Counted from the stretch's first letter, positions 50,901-60,794 are shown. The stretch is 64,000 bases of DNA from Flavobacteriaceae bacterium UBA3611 (GCA_002375495.1 DFLU01000014.1:62001-126000); one strand, 5' to 3'. Made by a program: numbers and translations. The notes: generated by a model not told the origin, from the sequence alone.

Positions 50901-51661
50901 TTAAGATTGAAAACATACGGAAAAGTTTTGGGGACGAAGAAATCCTGAAAGGTATCTCTACGGTTTTCGAAAAGGGAAAAACTAATTTGATTATTGGTCA
51001 AAGTGGAAGCGGTAAAACTGTTATGCTGAAGTGCTTATTGGGGCTTTTTCAACCTGAAGAAGGGTATATTTATTACGAAGACAAAGCGATTCAGGAAATG
51101 GATGAAGAGCAACAACGGCACTTAAGGGAAGAAATTGGAATGCTGTTTCAGGGAGGTGCGCTATTCGATTCTATGACTATCGAAGAAAACGTTATGTTTC
51201 CGCTTCGTATGTTTACGAAAAAGAAAAAAACTGAAATGCTCGCACGCGTTAATGAAGTATTGGCCCGTGTAAATTTAGAAGGTGTAAACCGAAAATACCC
51301 AGCTGAGATTTCGGGAGGGATGCAAAAACGGGTCTCTATCGCTAGAGCCATCGTAAACAATCCGAAGTATCTTTTCTGTGACGAACCGAATTCTGGATTA
51401 GACCCCAAAACAGCTACGGTGATTGACAACCTAATTCAAGAAATTACTCATGAATACAGTATCACGACTGTGGTGGTTACACACGATATGAATTCGGTAA
51501 TGGAAATTGGTGAAAACATTGTGTTCCTTAAAAATGGAAAGTTGGTCTGGCAAGGCAACAACGAAGACATTTTTAAGACCGACAATAAAGATGTAACCGA
51601 TTTTGTATACTCCTCAGACCTTTTCAAAAAGATTAGGGACATCCAGATTGAAGAGCAATAA
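50897..51661 (+). CDS. mlaF: MlaF-family ABC transporter ATP-binding protein
   Basis: 254 residues. Walker A GQSGSGKT (34-41), signature ISGGMQKRVSIARAI, Walker B YLFCDEPNSGLDPKTA and H-loop VVTHDMNSV. GMLFQGGALFDSMTIEENV is the MlaF-type Q-loop. Co-translated with the permease (ATGA overlap). It powers lipid transport with MlaE. Symbol by family. Confidence 0.92.
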   Translation: MIKIENIRKSFGDEEILKGISTVFEKGKTNLIIGQSGSGKTVMLKCLLGLFQPEEGYIYYEDKAIQEMDEEQQRHLREEIGMLFQGGALFDSMTIEENVMFPLRMFTKKKKTEMLARVNEVLARVNLEGVNRKYPAEISGGMQKRVSIARAIVNNPKYLFCDEPNSGLDPKTATVIDNLIQEITHEYSITTVVVTHDMNSVMEIGENIVFLKNGKLVWQGNNEDIFKTDNKDVTDFVYSSDLFKKIRDIQIEEQ

Positions 51662-51732
51662 AACGCTGTTATTCAACATAAATTCATTTTATTTCCCTAT
51701 TTTTAACGACATTATTTTAAAAATATAGTCTA

Positions 51733-53355
51733 ATGAAAAAAATTTTATCTCTCGCCTTAGTGTTGGTCGCTCCACTTGCACTTATGGCCCAAGAATCCAT
51801 CTCTTTTACCAATCAAAATAATTTGATCGGAAACTACCAAAGTTCTTCAGACGTCGCTACAGACATGAACGGCGATCGTTTAGATGACTACGTTCGAGTT
51901 TCATCTAGCGGAATCGGTATTGATTACCAAAATCCAGACGGTACGTTTACATCTGTGTTTATTAATAAAAATATCCAGAATGTGCCTAACTGGAGTGTTG
52001 CCGCAGGAGATATAGACCAAAACGGATATAATGATCTTGTGTTGGGGAACGGACAACGTGTTTCTTTTTTAGTTGCAAACAGTGACGGTACCGATTATAC
52101 AGAAGTTACTTTTCCAGAATTTATCTTTTCTCAGCGTTCTACGTTTGCAGACATCGATAACGATGGAGACCTAGACGCCTTTGTGTGCCACGATGTCGAT
52201 TTAAGTCATCCATACCGCAACGATGGAACTGGTACTATGACGTTAGACCAGTCACTTATCCAAACTATTGACGCACCTGGAAACTATGCCGCGATTTGGG
52301 TAGATTACGATATGGACGGAGATCAAGACATGTACTTGACAAAATGTAGAGGTGGGGAGCCAACCGGCCACCCATTAAACGAAAACGCCATGTATACAAA
52401 CAACGGCGACGGTACATTTACAGAAAACGCATTGGCAATAGGCCTGCAAGATGCAGATCGCTCTTGGGCAACAGTTTTTGAAGATTTCGACAATGACGGA
52501 GATTGGGATGCATTTGTTGTAAACCACGCTACACAAAATAACTTTTTTGAAAATGACGGTAATGGAAACTTTACCAACATCATAGAAACCACTGGAATAA
52601 ACAAAAACGATTTAGGTTCTTGGGAGAACTTGGCAGCAGATTTCAACAATGATGGCTATATGGACATCTTAAGTGAAATGCAGGCGGAAGTATACTTAGG
52701 AAATGGCGACCTTACTTTTACAGGTCAGAGTCTTCCTTTTGACGAAGGTGCTATCGGCGATTTTAATGGCGACGGATTCTTAGATGTTGCTAGAGGCGGA
52801 GATCTTTGGATCAACGATGGTAATTCGAACAACTATCTAATGATTGGTTTAGTGGGAGTTGAAAGTAATCTTAACGGAATTGGTGCAAGAATCACTATTG
52901 AAGGTGACTGGGGGACGCAAATGAAAGAATTACGTTCTGGACAAGGGTTCCAACACATGAGCTCACTGAATGTACACTTCGGATTGGGTGCCGCTACTAC
53001 GGTTGAAACCATTACCATTAACTGGCCAAATGGAACAGTTGACGTATTTGAAGATGTAGATGCAAATCAGACCGTTGTTTATACGCAAGGAGAAAGTGTG
53101 GTGCTAGGCCTTACAGATGTAAGTGCAAATGCAGTGAACATTTATCCTAACCCAACGGCTTCAGAATTAAACTTCTCGATGGCAGGTATGGAAGGTACTG
53201 CAGTAAGTGTTGTAGATGTGAATGGTAAGGTAGTGATGAATACAAACATCTCTGCATCAAATTCAATCGATGTAACTAGATTGCAAAGCGGTGTGTATTT
53301 TGTTCAATTTGAAATAGAAAACGAAGCACAAAGCATCAAGTTTATAAAGAAATAA
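51733..53355 (+). CDS. FG-GAP/ASPIC-UnbV repeat protein with T9SS sorting domain
   Basis: 540 residues. Signal peptide 1-20 (ending LMAQ). Several calcium-binding FG-GAP/VCBS-type repeats, each with a D-x-D-x-D-G-D-x-D loop (DIDNDGDLDAFV, DYDMDGDQDMYL, DFDNDGDWDAFV, DFNNDGYMDIL, DFNGDGFLDV) form a beta-propeller to about 370. An ASPIC/UnbV domain follows (about 375-450; GIGARITIEGD, NWPNGTVDVFEDV), then a type A Por sorting domain (VNIYPNPTASELNFS to the end). Surface or secreted T9SS cargo, probably for binding. A strong terminator follows. Confidence 0.88.
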   Translation: MKKILSLALVLVAPLALMAQESISFTNQNNLIGNYQSSSDVATDMNGDRLDDYVRVSSSGIGIDYQNPDGTFTSVFINKNIQNVPNWSVAAGDIDQNGYNDLVLGNGQRVSFLVANSDGTDYTEVTFPEFIFSQRSTFADIDNDGDLDAFVCHDVDLSHPYRNDGTGTMTLDQSLIQTIDAPGNYAAIWVDYDMDGDQDMYLTKCRGGEPTGHPLNENAMYTNNGDGTFTENALAIGLQDADRSWATVFEDFDNDGDWDAFVVNHATQNNFFENDGNGNFTNIIETTGINKNDLGSWENLAADFNNDGYMDILSEMQAEVYLGNGDLTFTGQSLPFDEGAIGDFNGDGFLDVARGGDLWINDGNSNNYLMIGLVGVESNLNGIGARITIEGDWGTQMKELRSGQGFQHMSSLNVHFGLGAATTVETITINWPNGTVDVFEDVDANQTVVYTQGESVVLGLTDVSANAVNIYPNPTASELNFSMAGMEGTAVSVVDVNGKVVMNTNISASNSIDVTRLQSGVYFVQFEIENEAQSIKFIKK

Positions 53356-53373
53356 GAACATTGAATTATTGAT

Positions 53374-53406
53374 AAAAAAAGGCGCTATTAGTAGCGCCTT
53401 TTTTTT
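53374..53406. terminator. Bidirectional intrinsic terminator
   Basis: A-tract, GGCGCTA, TTAG loop, TAGCGCC and T-tract: a perfect 7-bp stem flanked by As and Ts so that it works for both convergent genes (51733 and 53405). Confidence 0.9.
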
Positions 53407-54829
53407 ATTCCTCTACCACTAAAGTATCAAGACTTAGTCGCACTTTCAACAATTCTGTCATTCTGGACATACGCTCTTGTTTCTCTCTAGAACGCACATT
53501 ATTGGCCCAAGACACCGTAAACACAGGAAGGGTATCAGTACGCTCAAAATTGGTAGCTACACGTTTTGAATAGGCAAAATCAGTTAACCCTTCAAAGGCA
53601 GCACGCATCTCTTTACTAACAGATTCGAATGGAAAATCATCTTTTATCGTAAGTTTTGCAATTTCATTTTCGAGGAAATCGATACGCTCATCCTTATCGC
53701 GTATGGCTTGTTCATTTTTTACATACAAATCTTCCAAAATCCCTGCTTTTACTTCACCAGAGAGTCGTTCTGCCAATTCACCAGAACGATCAGAACCTTG
53801 ATAGATACGCAAGACCACATCTTCTAATTTTTCCGTTTCCTTTAGCGTATCAAGCCACTCATTTATTTTCGATTGTGGAACAGGTTGCCCAATAAGATAT
53901 ACCTCTATTTTTTTTGTTTTATAGTCTTGGGATGCTTTTACTACTTCAGCGCCATCATATTTAATCACATCCCTAACAAATTCCTTTGTTTTATTTTCAA
54001 AAACCTGCTCTTGCAATAAGTTATAAAAAAGATAAACACTCGGCACGATAACAATCACCGCAATAAGCGATGCCATTTGGGCAATAAAACGACGCCTTTT
54101 TGAATTGGCATAGCGCACCAACGGAAAACGCAAAATCTTTGATACAATGAATGTAGATAATGCAATAAATGTGGCATTAATAGAAAATAAGTACAGTGCA
54201 CCACCTGCATAATCTACGTTACCAACCGCGAGACCATATCCCACCGTACAGAGCGGCGGCATCAGTGCGGTAGCAATGGCCACACCAAAAATAACACTGG
54301 CAATGGTACCGCTCTTCGTTTTGGCCACAATCAAGGCCAGACCCCCGAAAATCGCCACCAGCACGTCAAGGATGGTTGGGTAGGTTCGTGCCGTTAATTC
54401 TGGTGTTTCTTCCGTTAATGGTGAAATTGAAAAATATAGAAAGGCGGTCAACACACTAAGTGCCACCATAACCCCCAAATTAATGAGCGACCTCCGTAAG
54501 GTTTCTACATCATTAATCGCTACTGAAAGTCCAACACCTACGATAGGGCCCATAAGTGGAGAAATAAGCATGGCTCCTATCACCACCGCGGTACTACTCA
54601 CATTTAATCCGATGGAAGCGACAAATACCGAGAATATGAGAATCCATGCGGTGTGCCCCTTAAACGGTATGTCTTTTTTTACGGCCTCAATGGTTGCATC
54701 CCGGTCAGAATCTTCATGGATATTAAATAGTTCTTTTACAAACTTGGCAATGCCCTGCCACGCTTTTTTCTTATCTGCCTCAAACTCAGCTTCGTTTGGG
54801 GTGACATGATTTTGATTCTCTTGGCTCAT
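53405..54829 (-). CDS. DUF389 membrane protein
   Basis: 474 residues, DUF389/TIGR00341-type. A soluble N-terminus (1-60) precedes seven or eight membrane helices (for example STAVVIGAMLISPLMGPIVG with GVGLSVAINDVETLRRS, and ALIVAKTKSGTIASVIFGVA), then a long C-terminal helical/soluble region (about 265-474). The conserved ISPLMGP motif is intact. Function is unknown; no experimental role is established for this family. Its start overlaps the manC stop by one base. Confidence 0.88.
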   Translation of the reverse strand: MSQENQNHVTPNEAEFEADKKKAWQGIAKFVKELFNIHEDSDRDATIEAVKKDIPFKGHTAWILIFSVFVASIGLNVSSTAVVIGAMLISPLMGPIVGVGLSVAINDVETLRRSLINLGVMVALSVLTAFLYFSISPLTEETPELTARTYPTILDVLVAIFGGLALIVAKTKSGTIASVIFGVAIATALMPPLCTVGYGLAVGNVDYAGGALYLFSINATFIALSTFIVSKILRFPLVRYANSKRRRFIAQMASLIAVIVIVPSVYLFYNLLQEQVFENKTKEFVRDVIKYDGAEVVKASQDYKTKKIEVYLIGQPVPQSKINEWLDTLKETEKLEDVVLRIYQGSDRSGELAERLSGEVKAGILEDLYVKNEQAIRDKDERIDFLENEIAKLTIKDDFPFESVSKEMRAAFEGLTDFAYSKRVATNFERTDTLPVFTVSWANNVRSREKQERMSRMTELLKVRLSLDTLVVEE

Positions 54830-55917
54830 TAGGTATATTTTTTTCCGTGTTTTTCGGCTACTTCGGCAAGTAAGGTTTTAATTTCTTGTTCCTTTTTCTT
54901 CGGAAATATTAGTAAAACCGTTTCCTTTTCAACAACAATATAATCATTCAATCCTTCAATGACCACCAATTTATGGCTTTCCGTAAAGATCATATTCCCG
55001 CTCGAATCGGCAAGATGTGTCGAGGCCCGAACTACGGCATTTTGGTCATTATCTTTATCTAACTTCTCATGTAACGCTCCCCAAGTACCTAAATCATTCC
55101 AATCGAAGGTAGCTGCCACCACATAGACATTATCGGCTTTTTCCATGATGCCATAATCGATAGAGATATTTTCTGCCAGCCCATAATTCTCTGAAATAAA
55201 CTTTTCTTCCCCTTCGGTATTGTAAACAGGCTGTCCTTCTGCAAACAGCGCATTCATGACGGGTAGGAATTCTTGAAATGCTTTTGTGATACTAGAGACG
55301 CTCCAAAAGAAGATTCCTGCATTCCACAGAAAGTTTCCTTCTGAAATAAATCTTTTAGCGGTTTCGTAATCTGGTTTTTCTCTAAACTGCCGTACTTTTT
55401 TGATTTCTGAAGCGGTGCCAGTGTCGTATTCGATATATCCATAACCCGTGTTCGGAAAGGTAGGTTGTATGCCCAATGTCATTAAAACATCTTGATTTTT
55501 ACAAGTTTCAAAACACAACTGTGCATTTTCCATAAAGGCGCTTTCGTCTTCAATCCAATGGTCGCTTGGCGCAACCAACATGACTGCATCCTCATTTTGT
55601 TTTTGGATTTTTAAAGCTGCCAACAATATACACGGAGCCGTATTTCGCATAGCAGGTTCGAGTACGACCTGGGTTTCTGAAATTTGCGGTAGCTGTTCTA
55701 AGGTTAACCCGAGGTACCGCTCATTGGTTAGGATTAATATATTCTGCACTGGGATAAACTTCGCTAAACGCGAAAATGTTTTTTGCAACAAACTCTGTCC
55801 CGTGCCCAACATATCGTGAAACTGCTTCGGAAACTCTGTAGTACTCACAGGCCAGAACCGGGAGCCAATTCCCCCTGCCATGATAACTGCGTAGTAATTT
55901 TTGTTTAATGAATTCAA
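54829..55917 (-). CDS. manC: Mannose-1-phosphate guanylyltransferase
   Basis: 362 residues, nucleotidyltransferase making GDP-mannose from mannose-1-phosphate. The pyrophosphorylase signature MAGGIGSRFWPVSTTEFPKQ (13-32) and the sugar-binding segment NTGYGYIEYD are visible, with FREKPDYETAKRFI after it; single-domain type without a phosphomannose isomerase tail. The start is TTG at 55917: an in-frame stop lies five codons upstream and the only ATG (residue 13) would remove the first beta strand. GDP-mannose feeds surface glycans, so it fits the glycosyltransferase cluster. Confidence 0.92.
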   Translation of the reverse strand: MNSLNKNYYAVIMAGGIGSRFWPVSTTEFPKQFHDMLGTGQSLLQKTFSRLAKFIPVQNILILTNERYLGLTLEQLPQISETQVVLEPAMRNTAPCILLAALKIQKQNEDAVMLVAPSDHWIEDESAFMENAQLCFETCKNQDVLMTLGIQPTFPNTGYGYIEYDTGTASEIKKVRQFREKPDYETAKRFISEGNFLWNAGIFFWSVSSITKAFQEFLPVMNALFAEGQPVYNTEGEEKFISENYGLAENISIDYGIMEKADNVYVVAATFDWNDLGTWGALHEKLDKDNDQNAVVRASTHLADSSGNMIFTESHKLVVIEGLNDYIVVEKETVLLIFPKKKEQEIKTLLAEVAEKHGKKYT

Positions 55918-56069
55918 ACTAGTTCTTGTTTATAAATATGCAACTTGAGTTATTATTTTGAAAATTTACTAGTTGATGAAGTTAAGAGTTTAGCACAGAG
56001 TATATAGTATTTTTATAAAAATCACTTCAATTTCACATCCTCTAAACGTAACGCCTCTTCGACTTATAT

Positions 56070-56675
56070 TCAACTTTCAACCCGTAAAAATTCTACTTCG
56101 GCATTCGGATTAAAAAGATAGACCCTTCCCGTGCCTACCTCCAAACATTCAAAACGTTTTACCCTTTTGTTACCACGTTTAAAGATTTTTCCATTGTACA
56201 GGCGAAAAAGCCCTCCGTGCGGTATCTCAAAGATAAAGTTTTTATCGTTTGGGGCATCGTATTGTTTTAGCGCCAATGACAGCTTTGCATCGGTATCACT
56301 ACTCGCTCTTGGGTTTTTGAAATGTCTTGCCAAAAGCGGTAACAATTGGTTGGGAAAAACTTCAGGTCTTAGAAAAGGAAGCATTAGGTATTGAAACACT
56401 CGTTTCCATTCCAATCCGTGTGGCTTTATGTTCCTTCCGTATTTAGTAAAGGCCAGTAGATGGGCTATTTCATGAATCAGGGTAATGAGAAAACGATATT
56501 TGTTCAGGTTCGCATTTACTGTAATTTGGTGCTGTCCATTGGGCATTTTCCGATAATCGCCATGACGCGTCACGCGCTCATTCACAATTTTTAAATGCAC
56601 ATTGTGCTCCTTTATAAGCTCAAAGGTGGGCGATACAGCTGCTTGCGGTATATATTTTGAAAGCACTTCAACCAT
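56070..56675 (-). CDS. SprT-like zinc-binding domain protein
   Basis: 201 residues from the ATG at 56675, one base past the SDR stop; a further ATG at 56714 lies inside the SDR gene but the product starting MVEVLSKYIPQ fits the family. Zinc site HEIAH (68-72) with H86 in IKPHGLEWK, the HExxH...H pattern of SprT/Spartan-like proteins. Family members elsewhere cut DNA-protein crosslinks, but bacterial SprT roles are unproven. Translationally coupled to the SDR gene. Confidence 0.85.
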   Translation of the reverse strand: MVEVLSKYIPQAAVSPTFELIKEHNVHLKIVNERVTRHGDYRKMPNGQHQITVNANLNKYRFLITLIHEIAHLLAFTKYGRNIKPHGLEWKRVFQYLMLPFLRPEVFPNQLLPLLARHFKNPRASSDTDAKLSLALKQYDAPNDKNFIFEIPHGGLFRLYNGKIFKRGNKRVKRFECLEVGTGRVYLFNPNAEVEFLRVES

Positions 56676-56676
56676 A

Positions 56677-57363
56677 TCATGGGGTTGAACTTGAAACTTG
56701 TAATATTTTACCATTGTACATCTGGTGTCCTGTTAAGGAAAAATCCATAATGTACTGTGCCATTTCTTTAGCTGTAACGGGTGCTTTATAGCCTGGAAAA
56801 GCTTCTTCCAGCATTTCAGTCTGAACTGCGCCTAACGCCAAGCAATTAAAACTCGGTCCCGTTTCTTTATACTCTTCTGCCAAGACTTCGGTTAGGGTGA
56901 TAAGTGCGCCTTTGCTGCTGCTATACGCGGCCAACCCTGAAAACTTTAAACTGCCTTGTATTCCGCCCATACTACTAATGTTCACGACATGGCCATCCTT
57001 TTTCATAAAGGGCAAAACAGCTTGTGTCATGGCAGCTGCACCAAAAACATTTACAGCGTAACTATCTTGAAAGTCTTCCCACTTCAGTTTTGCAAAGGGC
57101 TTATTTACCAACAAACCTGAATTATTGATAAGCACATCTACATGTCCCCATTTTTCCTGTACAAAGGCACGCGCACGCACAACATCTTTCTTATCGGTAA
57201 TATCGCATGAAAAACAGTAGCAGTTAGACACTTCTAATCCAGAAACTGGTGCTGCATCGCGTGAAAGTGCCAACACATTGTGGCCAGCATCGGTAAGTAG
57301 TGAGACCAACTCGTAGCCAATACCACGGCTCGTACCAGTAATTACAATGTTTTTTTTCTTCAT
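56677..57363 (-). CDS. Short-chain dehydrogenase/reductase
   Basis: 228 residues, classical SDR. Nucleotide motif TGTSRGIG (9-16), NNSG (80-83), serine S130/S131, and catalytic Y147-x3-K151 in AYSSSKGAL. R13 near the glycine motif favours NADP(H). The substrate is unknown. Upstream of, and coupled to, the SprT-like gene. Confidence 0.9.
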   Translation of the reverse strand: MKKKNIVITGTSRGIGYELVSLLTDAGHNVLALSRDAAPVSGLEVSNCYCFSCDITDKKDVVRARAFVQEKWGHVDVLINNSGLLVNKPFAKLKWEDFQDSYAVNVFGAAAMTQAVLPFMKKDGHVVNISSMGGIQGSLKFSGLAAYSSSKGALITLTEVLAEEYKETGPSFNCLALGAVQTEMLEEAFPGYKAPVTAKEMAQYIMDFSLTGHQMYNGKILQVSSSTP

Positions 57364-57378
57364 ATTAATCTTTTATAA

Positions 57379-57417
57379 AAATCCCGCTATGATCAAAAAT
57401 TGAGAATAGCGGGATTT
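57379..57417 (-). terminator. Terminator of the pdhA-pdhC unit
   Basis: AAATCCCGCTAT (57379-57390) and ATAGCGGGATTT (57406-57417) form a perfect 12-bp stem with a 15-base loop. On the minus strand Ts follow. It lies 55 bp after the pdhC stop. Confidence 0.85.
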
Positions 57418-57471
57418 ATATTTCGTACAAAATCTTAGGTGTAGTCAAAACTAGTTCGACGTACTAATTGT

Positions 57472-59133
57472 CTAAACAAACATGGTCACAGGATTCTCAA
57501 TATACTGTCGTAACGTTTGTAAATATTGCGCTCCAGTGGCACCGTCTACCGTTCTATGGTCGCAGGCCAAGGTTACCGTCATGGTATTTCCTATGGCAAT
57601 CGCGCCATTCTTCACAACAGGCTTCTGTACAATAGCTCCTACCGAAAGAATAGCCGAATTAGGTGCGTTGATAATGCTTGTAAATTCTTTGATACCAAAC
57701 ATTCCCAAGTTAGAAACCGTAAAGGTACTCCCCTGCATTTCGTCTGGAGTTAATTTTTTATTTCGTGCCTTACCTGCCAGTTCTTTTACATGGCTTCCTA
57801 TTTGCGAAAATGTCATCTGGTCAGCAAATTTCAGTACTGGCACCACCAACCCTTCATCTACTGCCACGGCAACACCTATGTGTATATGTTTGGCAATTTT
57901 GGTTGCATCGTTGGTCCATGTGCTATTTACTTGCGGATGTTTTCGCAATGCCATGGCGCACGCCTTTACGATCATATCGTTAAACGAAATTTTCACATCA
58001 GGATCGCTGTTTATCGCTGTTCGCGAAGCAATGGCGTTATCCATATCCAGCTCGATTGTGAGGTAGTAATGCGGCGCTGTAAACTTAGATTCGCCCAAGC
58101 GTTTGGCGATGGTTTTTCGCATTTGGGAGTTTGTAACTTCTTCAAAACTCTCTTCGCCTACTGGCTGATACGATGCTGCACCTCCGGCTGCTGGCTGGTA
58201 ATTTTCTATATCAGATTTTACAATACGCCCGTTTTCTCCACTACCGTTTACCTGACTTAGGTTAATCCCTTTGTCTTCGGCCATTTTTTTGGCAAGTGGT
58301 GAAGCAAAAATTCGTTTTGAATCTGAACTTGATGTTTTTTCCTCTTTCTTTTCTGCGGAAACTTCCTTCTTTGGAGTTTCTTTAGGTGCCGCTTCTTTCT
58401 TCGGAGCTTCTTTTTTCTCGGCAGATTTTGAAGCCTTCGGCTTTTCTTTAGTCGAAATACCTGAAACATCGGTTCCTTTCGGACCAATAATCGCGAGCAG
58501 TGCGTCTACTTTAGCGGTTTCGCCTTCTGAAATACCAATCTTTAAGAGTGTTCCAGAGTAGAACGATTCAAACTCCATGGTCGCCTTATCTGTTTCGATT
58601 TCAGCTAAAATATCACCCTCTTCTACGGCATCGCCTTCTTGTTTCAACCAAGAAGCCACAGTACCTTCTTCCATCGTATCACTTAAACGTGGCATAGTGA
58701 TGATTTCAACACCTTCGGGAAGGTCGTCTTCGGCTTTTTCTGAGGGTTCTTCTTCACTATCATCATCTTCTTTATCATCAGATCTATTTTCAGTGCTTTC
58801 TTCAGCTTCACCTTCATCTTTACTTTCAGCATCCTTTTCATCGGCTTCTGAACTTTCCGAAGAACCACCATCTAACAAGCCAGAGATATCTTCATCTTTC
58901 TCCCCGATAATAGCTAATAAACTATCTACTTTGGCAGTTTCACCTTCTTGAATCCCGATGTGTAGTAACACCCCTTCGTGAAACGATTCAAACTCCATCG
59001 TAGCCTTATCTGTTTCAATTTCAGCTAAAATATCACCTTCTGCCACATCATCGCCTACTTTTTTGAGCCAAGAGGCCACAGTGCCCTCTTCCATCGTATC
59101 GCTGAGGCGCGGCATGTTTATTACTTCTGCCAT
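57472..59133 (-). CDS. pdhC: Pyruvate dehydrogenase E2, dihydrolipoamide acetyltransferase
   Basis: 553 residues. Two lipoyl domains, at 1-80 (K43 in ETDKATMEFES) and 146-225 (K183 in the same motif), are separated by a very acidic, Ser/Glu-rich linker (93-138). A Lys/Glu/Ala-rich linker leads to the E1/E3-binding domain (about 274-312, IFASPLAKKMAEDKG), and the catalytic domain ends in DHRTVDGATGAQ with H526 and D530. It carries acetyl groups to CoA in the pyruvate dehydrogenase complex. It is 3 bp downstream of pdhA. The E1-beta gene is not next to it, as in many Flavobacteriia. Confidence 0.96.
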   Translation of the reverse strand: MAEVINMPRLSDTMEEGTVASWLKKVGDDVAEGDILAEIETDKATMEFESFHEGVLLHIGIQEGETAKVDSLLAIIGEKDEDISGLLDGGSSESSEADEKDAESKDEGEAEESTENRSDDKEDDDSEEEPSEKAEDDLPEGVEIITMPRLSDTMEEGTVASWLKQEGDAVEEGDILAEIETDKATMEFESFYSGTLLKIGISEGETAKVDALLAIIGPKGTDVSGISTKEKPKASKSAEKKEAPKKEAAPKETPKKEVSAEKKEEKTSSSDSKRIFASPLAKKMAEDKGINLSQVNGSGENGRIVKSDIENYQPAAGGAASYQPVGEESFEEVTNSQMRKTIAKRLGESKFTAPHYYLTIELDMDNAIASRTAINSDPDVKISFNDMIVKACAMALRKHPQVNSTWTNDATKIAKHIHIGVAVAVDEGLVVPVLKFADQMTFSQIGSHVKELAGKARNKKLTPDEMQGSTFTVSNLGMFGIKEFTSIINAPNSAILSVGAIVQKPVVKNGAIAIGNTMTVTLACDHRTVDGATGAQYLQTLRQYIENPVTMFV

Positions 59134-59136
59134 ATA

Positions 59137-60135
59137 TTATAGTTTATGGGGTAAAAATGGATAGTCTTCTTGTTCGTATACCGCGTCATACATCACGCTT
59201 TTCTCAGGATATGGCGAATCTTCTGCAAATTTCTCACACTCTTTCACTCTATCTTTTACCTGTTTATCTACGTTCTTGATTTCCTCTTCGGTAGCCCATT
59301 TCTCTTGGTATATTTTATGCAAAACATACGAGATAGGGTCTTCTTCTTGTTTTTTGGCCACTTCTTCCTTGGTACGGTAGTGTTGTGCATCACTCATGGA
59401 ATGACCTCTGTAACGATAGGTTCTAATTTCAAGAAATGTAGGTCCGTCGCCACGTCTTGCACGCGCTATGGCCTCATCCATTTCCTTTGCCACCACTTCA
59501 GGTTTCATACCATCTACCGGTTTGCACGGCATCTCATATCCTAATCCGAGTTTCCAAATATCGGTATGGTTTGCAGTTCGCGCTACGGAAGTTCCCATAG
59601 CATATCCATTGTTTTCACAACAGAAAACCACCGGCAGGTTCCAAAGCATCGCCAAGTTAAACGTTTCGTGCAACGACCCTTGCCGTACAGCACCGTCTCC
59701 CATATAACATAAGGTTACGGCATCTCTGTCATGGTATTTATCTCCAAAAGCGATTCCTGCCCCCAAGGGGATTTGCCCTCCAACAATTCCATGGCCCCCG
59801 TAAAAACGGTGTTCTTTTGAGAAAATATGCATAGATCCGCCCAGACCTTGTGAGGTACCCGTGGCTTTACCGTACAATTCTGCCATCACCCGCTTTGGGT
59901 CTACACCCATACCAATGGGTTGCACATGGTTACGATATGCGGTAATCATTTTGTCTTTGGTAAGGTCCATTGCATGGAGTGCACCAGCCAAAACAGCCTC
60001 TTGACCATTGTACAAGTGCAGGAATCCACGAACTTTTTGATTGATATATACCTGTGCTAGTTTATCTTCAAACTTGCGCCAGAACAGCATGTTCTCATAC
60101 CAATCTAGATATGTTTTTTTGGTGATTTTTTTCAT
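59137..60135 (-). CDS. pdhA: Pyruvate dehydrogenase E1 component, alpha subunit
   Basis: 332 residues from the ATG at 60135 (one TTG codon earlier is not needed). Thiamine-diphosphate motif GDGAVRQGSLHETFNLAM ... ENN, plus GGSMHIFSKEHRFYGGHGIV and RYRGHSMSD, which carries the conserved regulatory-site Ser in eukaryotic homologues. Decarboxylates pyruvate together with E1-beta (elsewhere in the genome). Coupled with pdhC. Confidence 0.96.
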   Translation of the reverse strand: MKKITKKTYLDWYENMLFWRKFEDKLAQVYINQKVRGFLHLYNGQEAVLAGALHAMDLTKDKMITAYRNHVQPIGMGVDPKRVMAELYGKATGTSQGLGGSMHIFSKEHRFYGGHGIVGGQIPLGAGIAFGDKYHDRDAVTLCYMGDGAVRQGSLHETFNLAMLWNLPVVFCCENNGYAMGTSVARTANHTDIWKLGLGYEMPCKPVDGMKPEVVAKEMDEAIARARRGDGPTFLEIRTYRYRGHSMSDAQHYRTKEEVAKKQEEDPISYVLHKIYQEKWATEEEIKNVDKQVKDRVKECEKFAEDSPYPEKSVMYDAVYEQEDYPFLPHKL

Positions 60136-60191
60136 CAACTAAAGTTGTTTGGAAGCCGAAAAAGTACCGGCCCTCTAAATTTCGCGAATAA

Positions 60192-60199
60192 CAAAAATA
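60192..60199 (-). promoter_or_regulatory. -7 box of the pdhA-pdhC unit
   Basis: The minus strand reads TATTTTTG, about 57 bases before the pdhA ATG. It suggests that pdhA-pdhC has a promoter of its own behind cdd. Confidence 0.45.
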
Positions 60200-60301
60200 G
60201 GGATTTTATAAAGCACAGTAAAACTTTAATTTCTAAAAATGTGCATCAGGATAACACCTTGTTGAGCGAGTGAAGAGCGTAAAAAAGGTACGTCAATAAA
60301 A

Positions 60302-60787
60302 TTACAAATAAGAGCTGTCGAAAATAAGGGGCAATAGGTCTTTTACTGCATGTGCTTTTACCACCTTTCCCGATTCCCCCATAAAATAAATCGCAATAGG
60401 CGACTGCTGGTTTACTTCATACTCGGCAAGAGATTGCCTACACGCGCCGCAAGGAGGTGTTGGGGTTGTCACTTCTTTTTGGAGGGAACGCACGGTAAGC
60501 GCCATACTTTCAAATGTCACACCTGGATACTCGGCACCCGAATGAAAAGCAGCTACGCGTTCTGCGCATAAGCCAGAAGGGAAGGCAGCATTTTCTTGGT
60601 TATTACCAGTAACTACAACTCCGTTGGCCAAAGCCAAAGCCGCACCCACTTTAAAACGCGAATAAGGCGCATAAGCCTTTTCTCGAGCTTCTTGCGCCTT
60701 ATGCATTAATTCTTGTATGGATTGTGGAAGCTCTTTGATAGATTCAAACACCGTAAGTTCGGTTGTGATCGTAAGCTTCTTTGCCAT
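60302..60787 (-). CDS. cdd: Cytidine deaminase
   Basis: 161 residues, hydrolytic deaminase turning cytidine/deoxycytidine into uridine. Zinc and catalytic residues: C74-A-E76 in GLCAERVAAFHSG, and C113/C116 in TPPCGACRQSLAEY. PYSRFKVGAA (41-50) is the substrate-binding region. It lies 7 bp downstream of porV and is read with it; the porV-cdd-pdh order is common in Flavobacteriia. Confidence 0.96.
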   Translation of the reverse strand: MAKKLTITTELTVFESIKELPQSIQELMHKAQEAREKAYAPYSRFKVGAALALANGVVVTGNNQENAAFPSGLCAERVAAFHSGAEYPGVTFESMALTVRSLQKEVTTPTPPCGACRQSLAEYEVNQQSPIAIYFMGESGKVVKAHAVKDLLPLIFDSSYL

Positions 60788-60794
60788 TTAAATT

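Noticed and set aside
56676..56714. Earlier ATG of the SprT-like gene within the SDR gene
   Set aside because: The product from the later ATG (MVEVLSKYIPQ) fits the family and adjoins the SDR stop; the extra 13 residues have no support.
58683..58951. Long Ser-rich and Lys-rich frames opposite or out of frame with pdhC
   Set aside because: They arise from the acidic/Ser linker codons of pdhC (GAA/TCT runs) read in other frames.
58560..59133. Apparent direct DNA repeat of about 120 bp in pdhC
   Set aside because: It is the two lipoyl domains encoded in tandem, a normal feature of E2 proteins, and not a mobile or recombination repeat.
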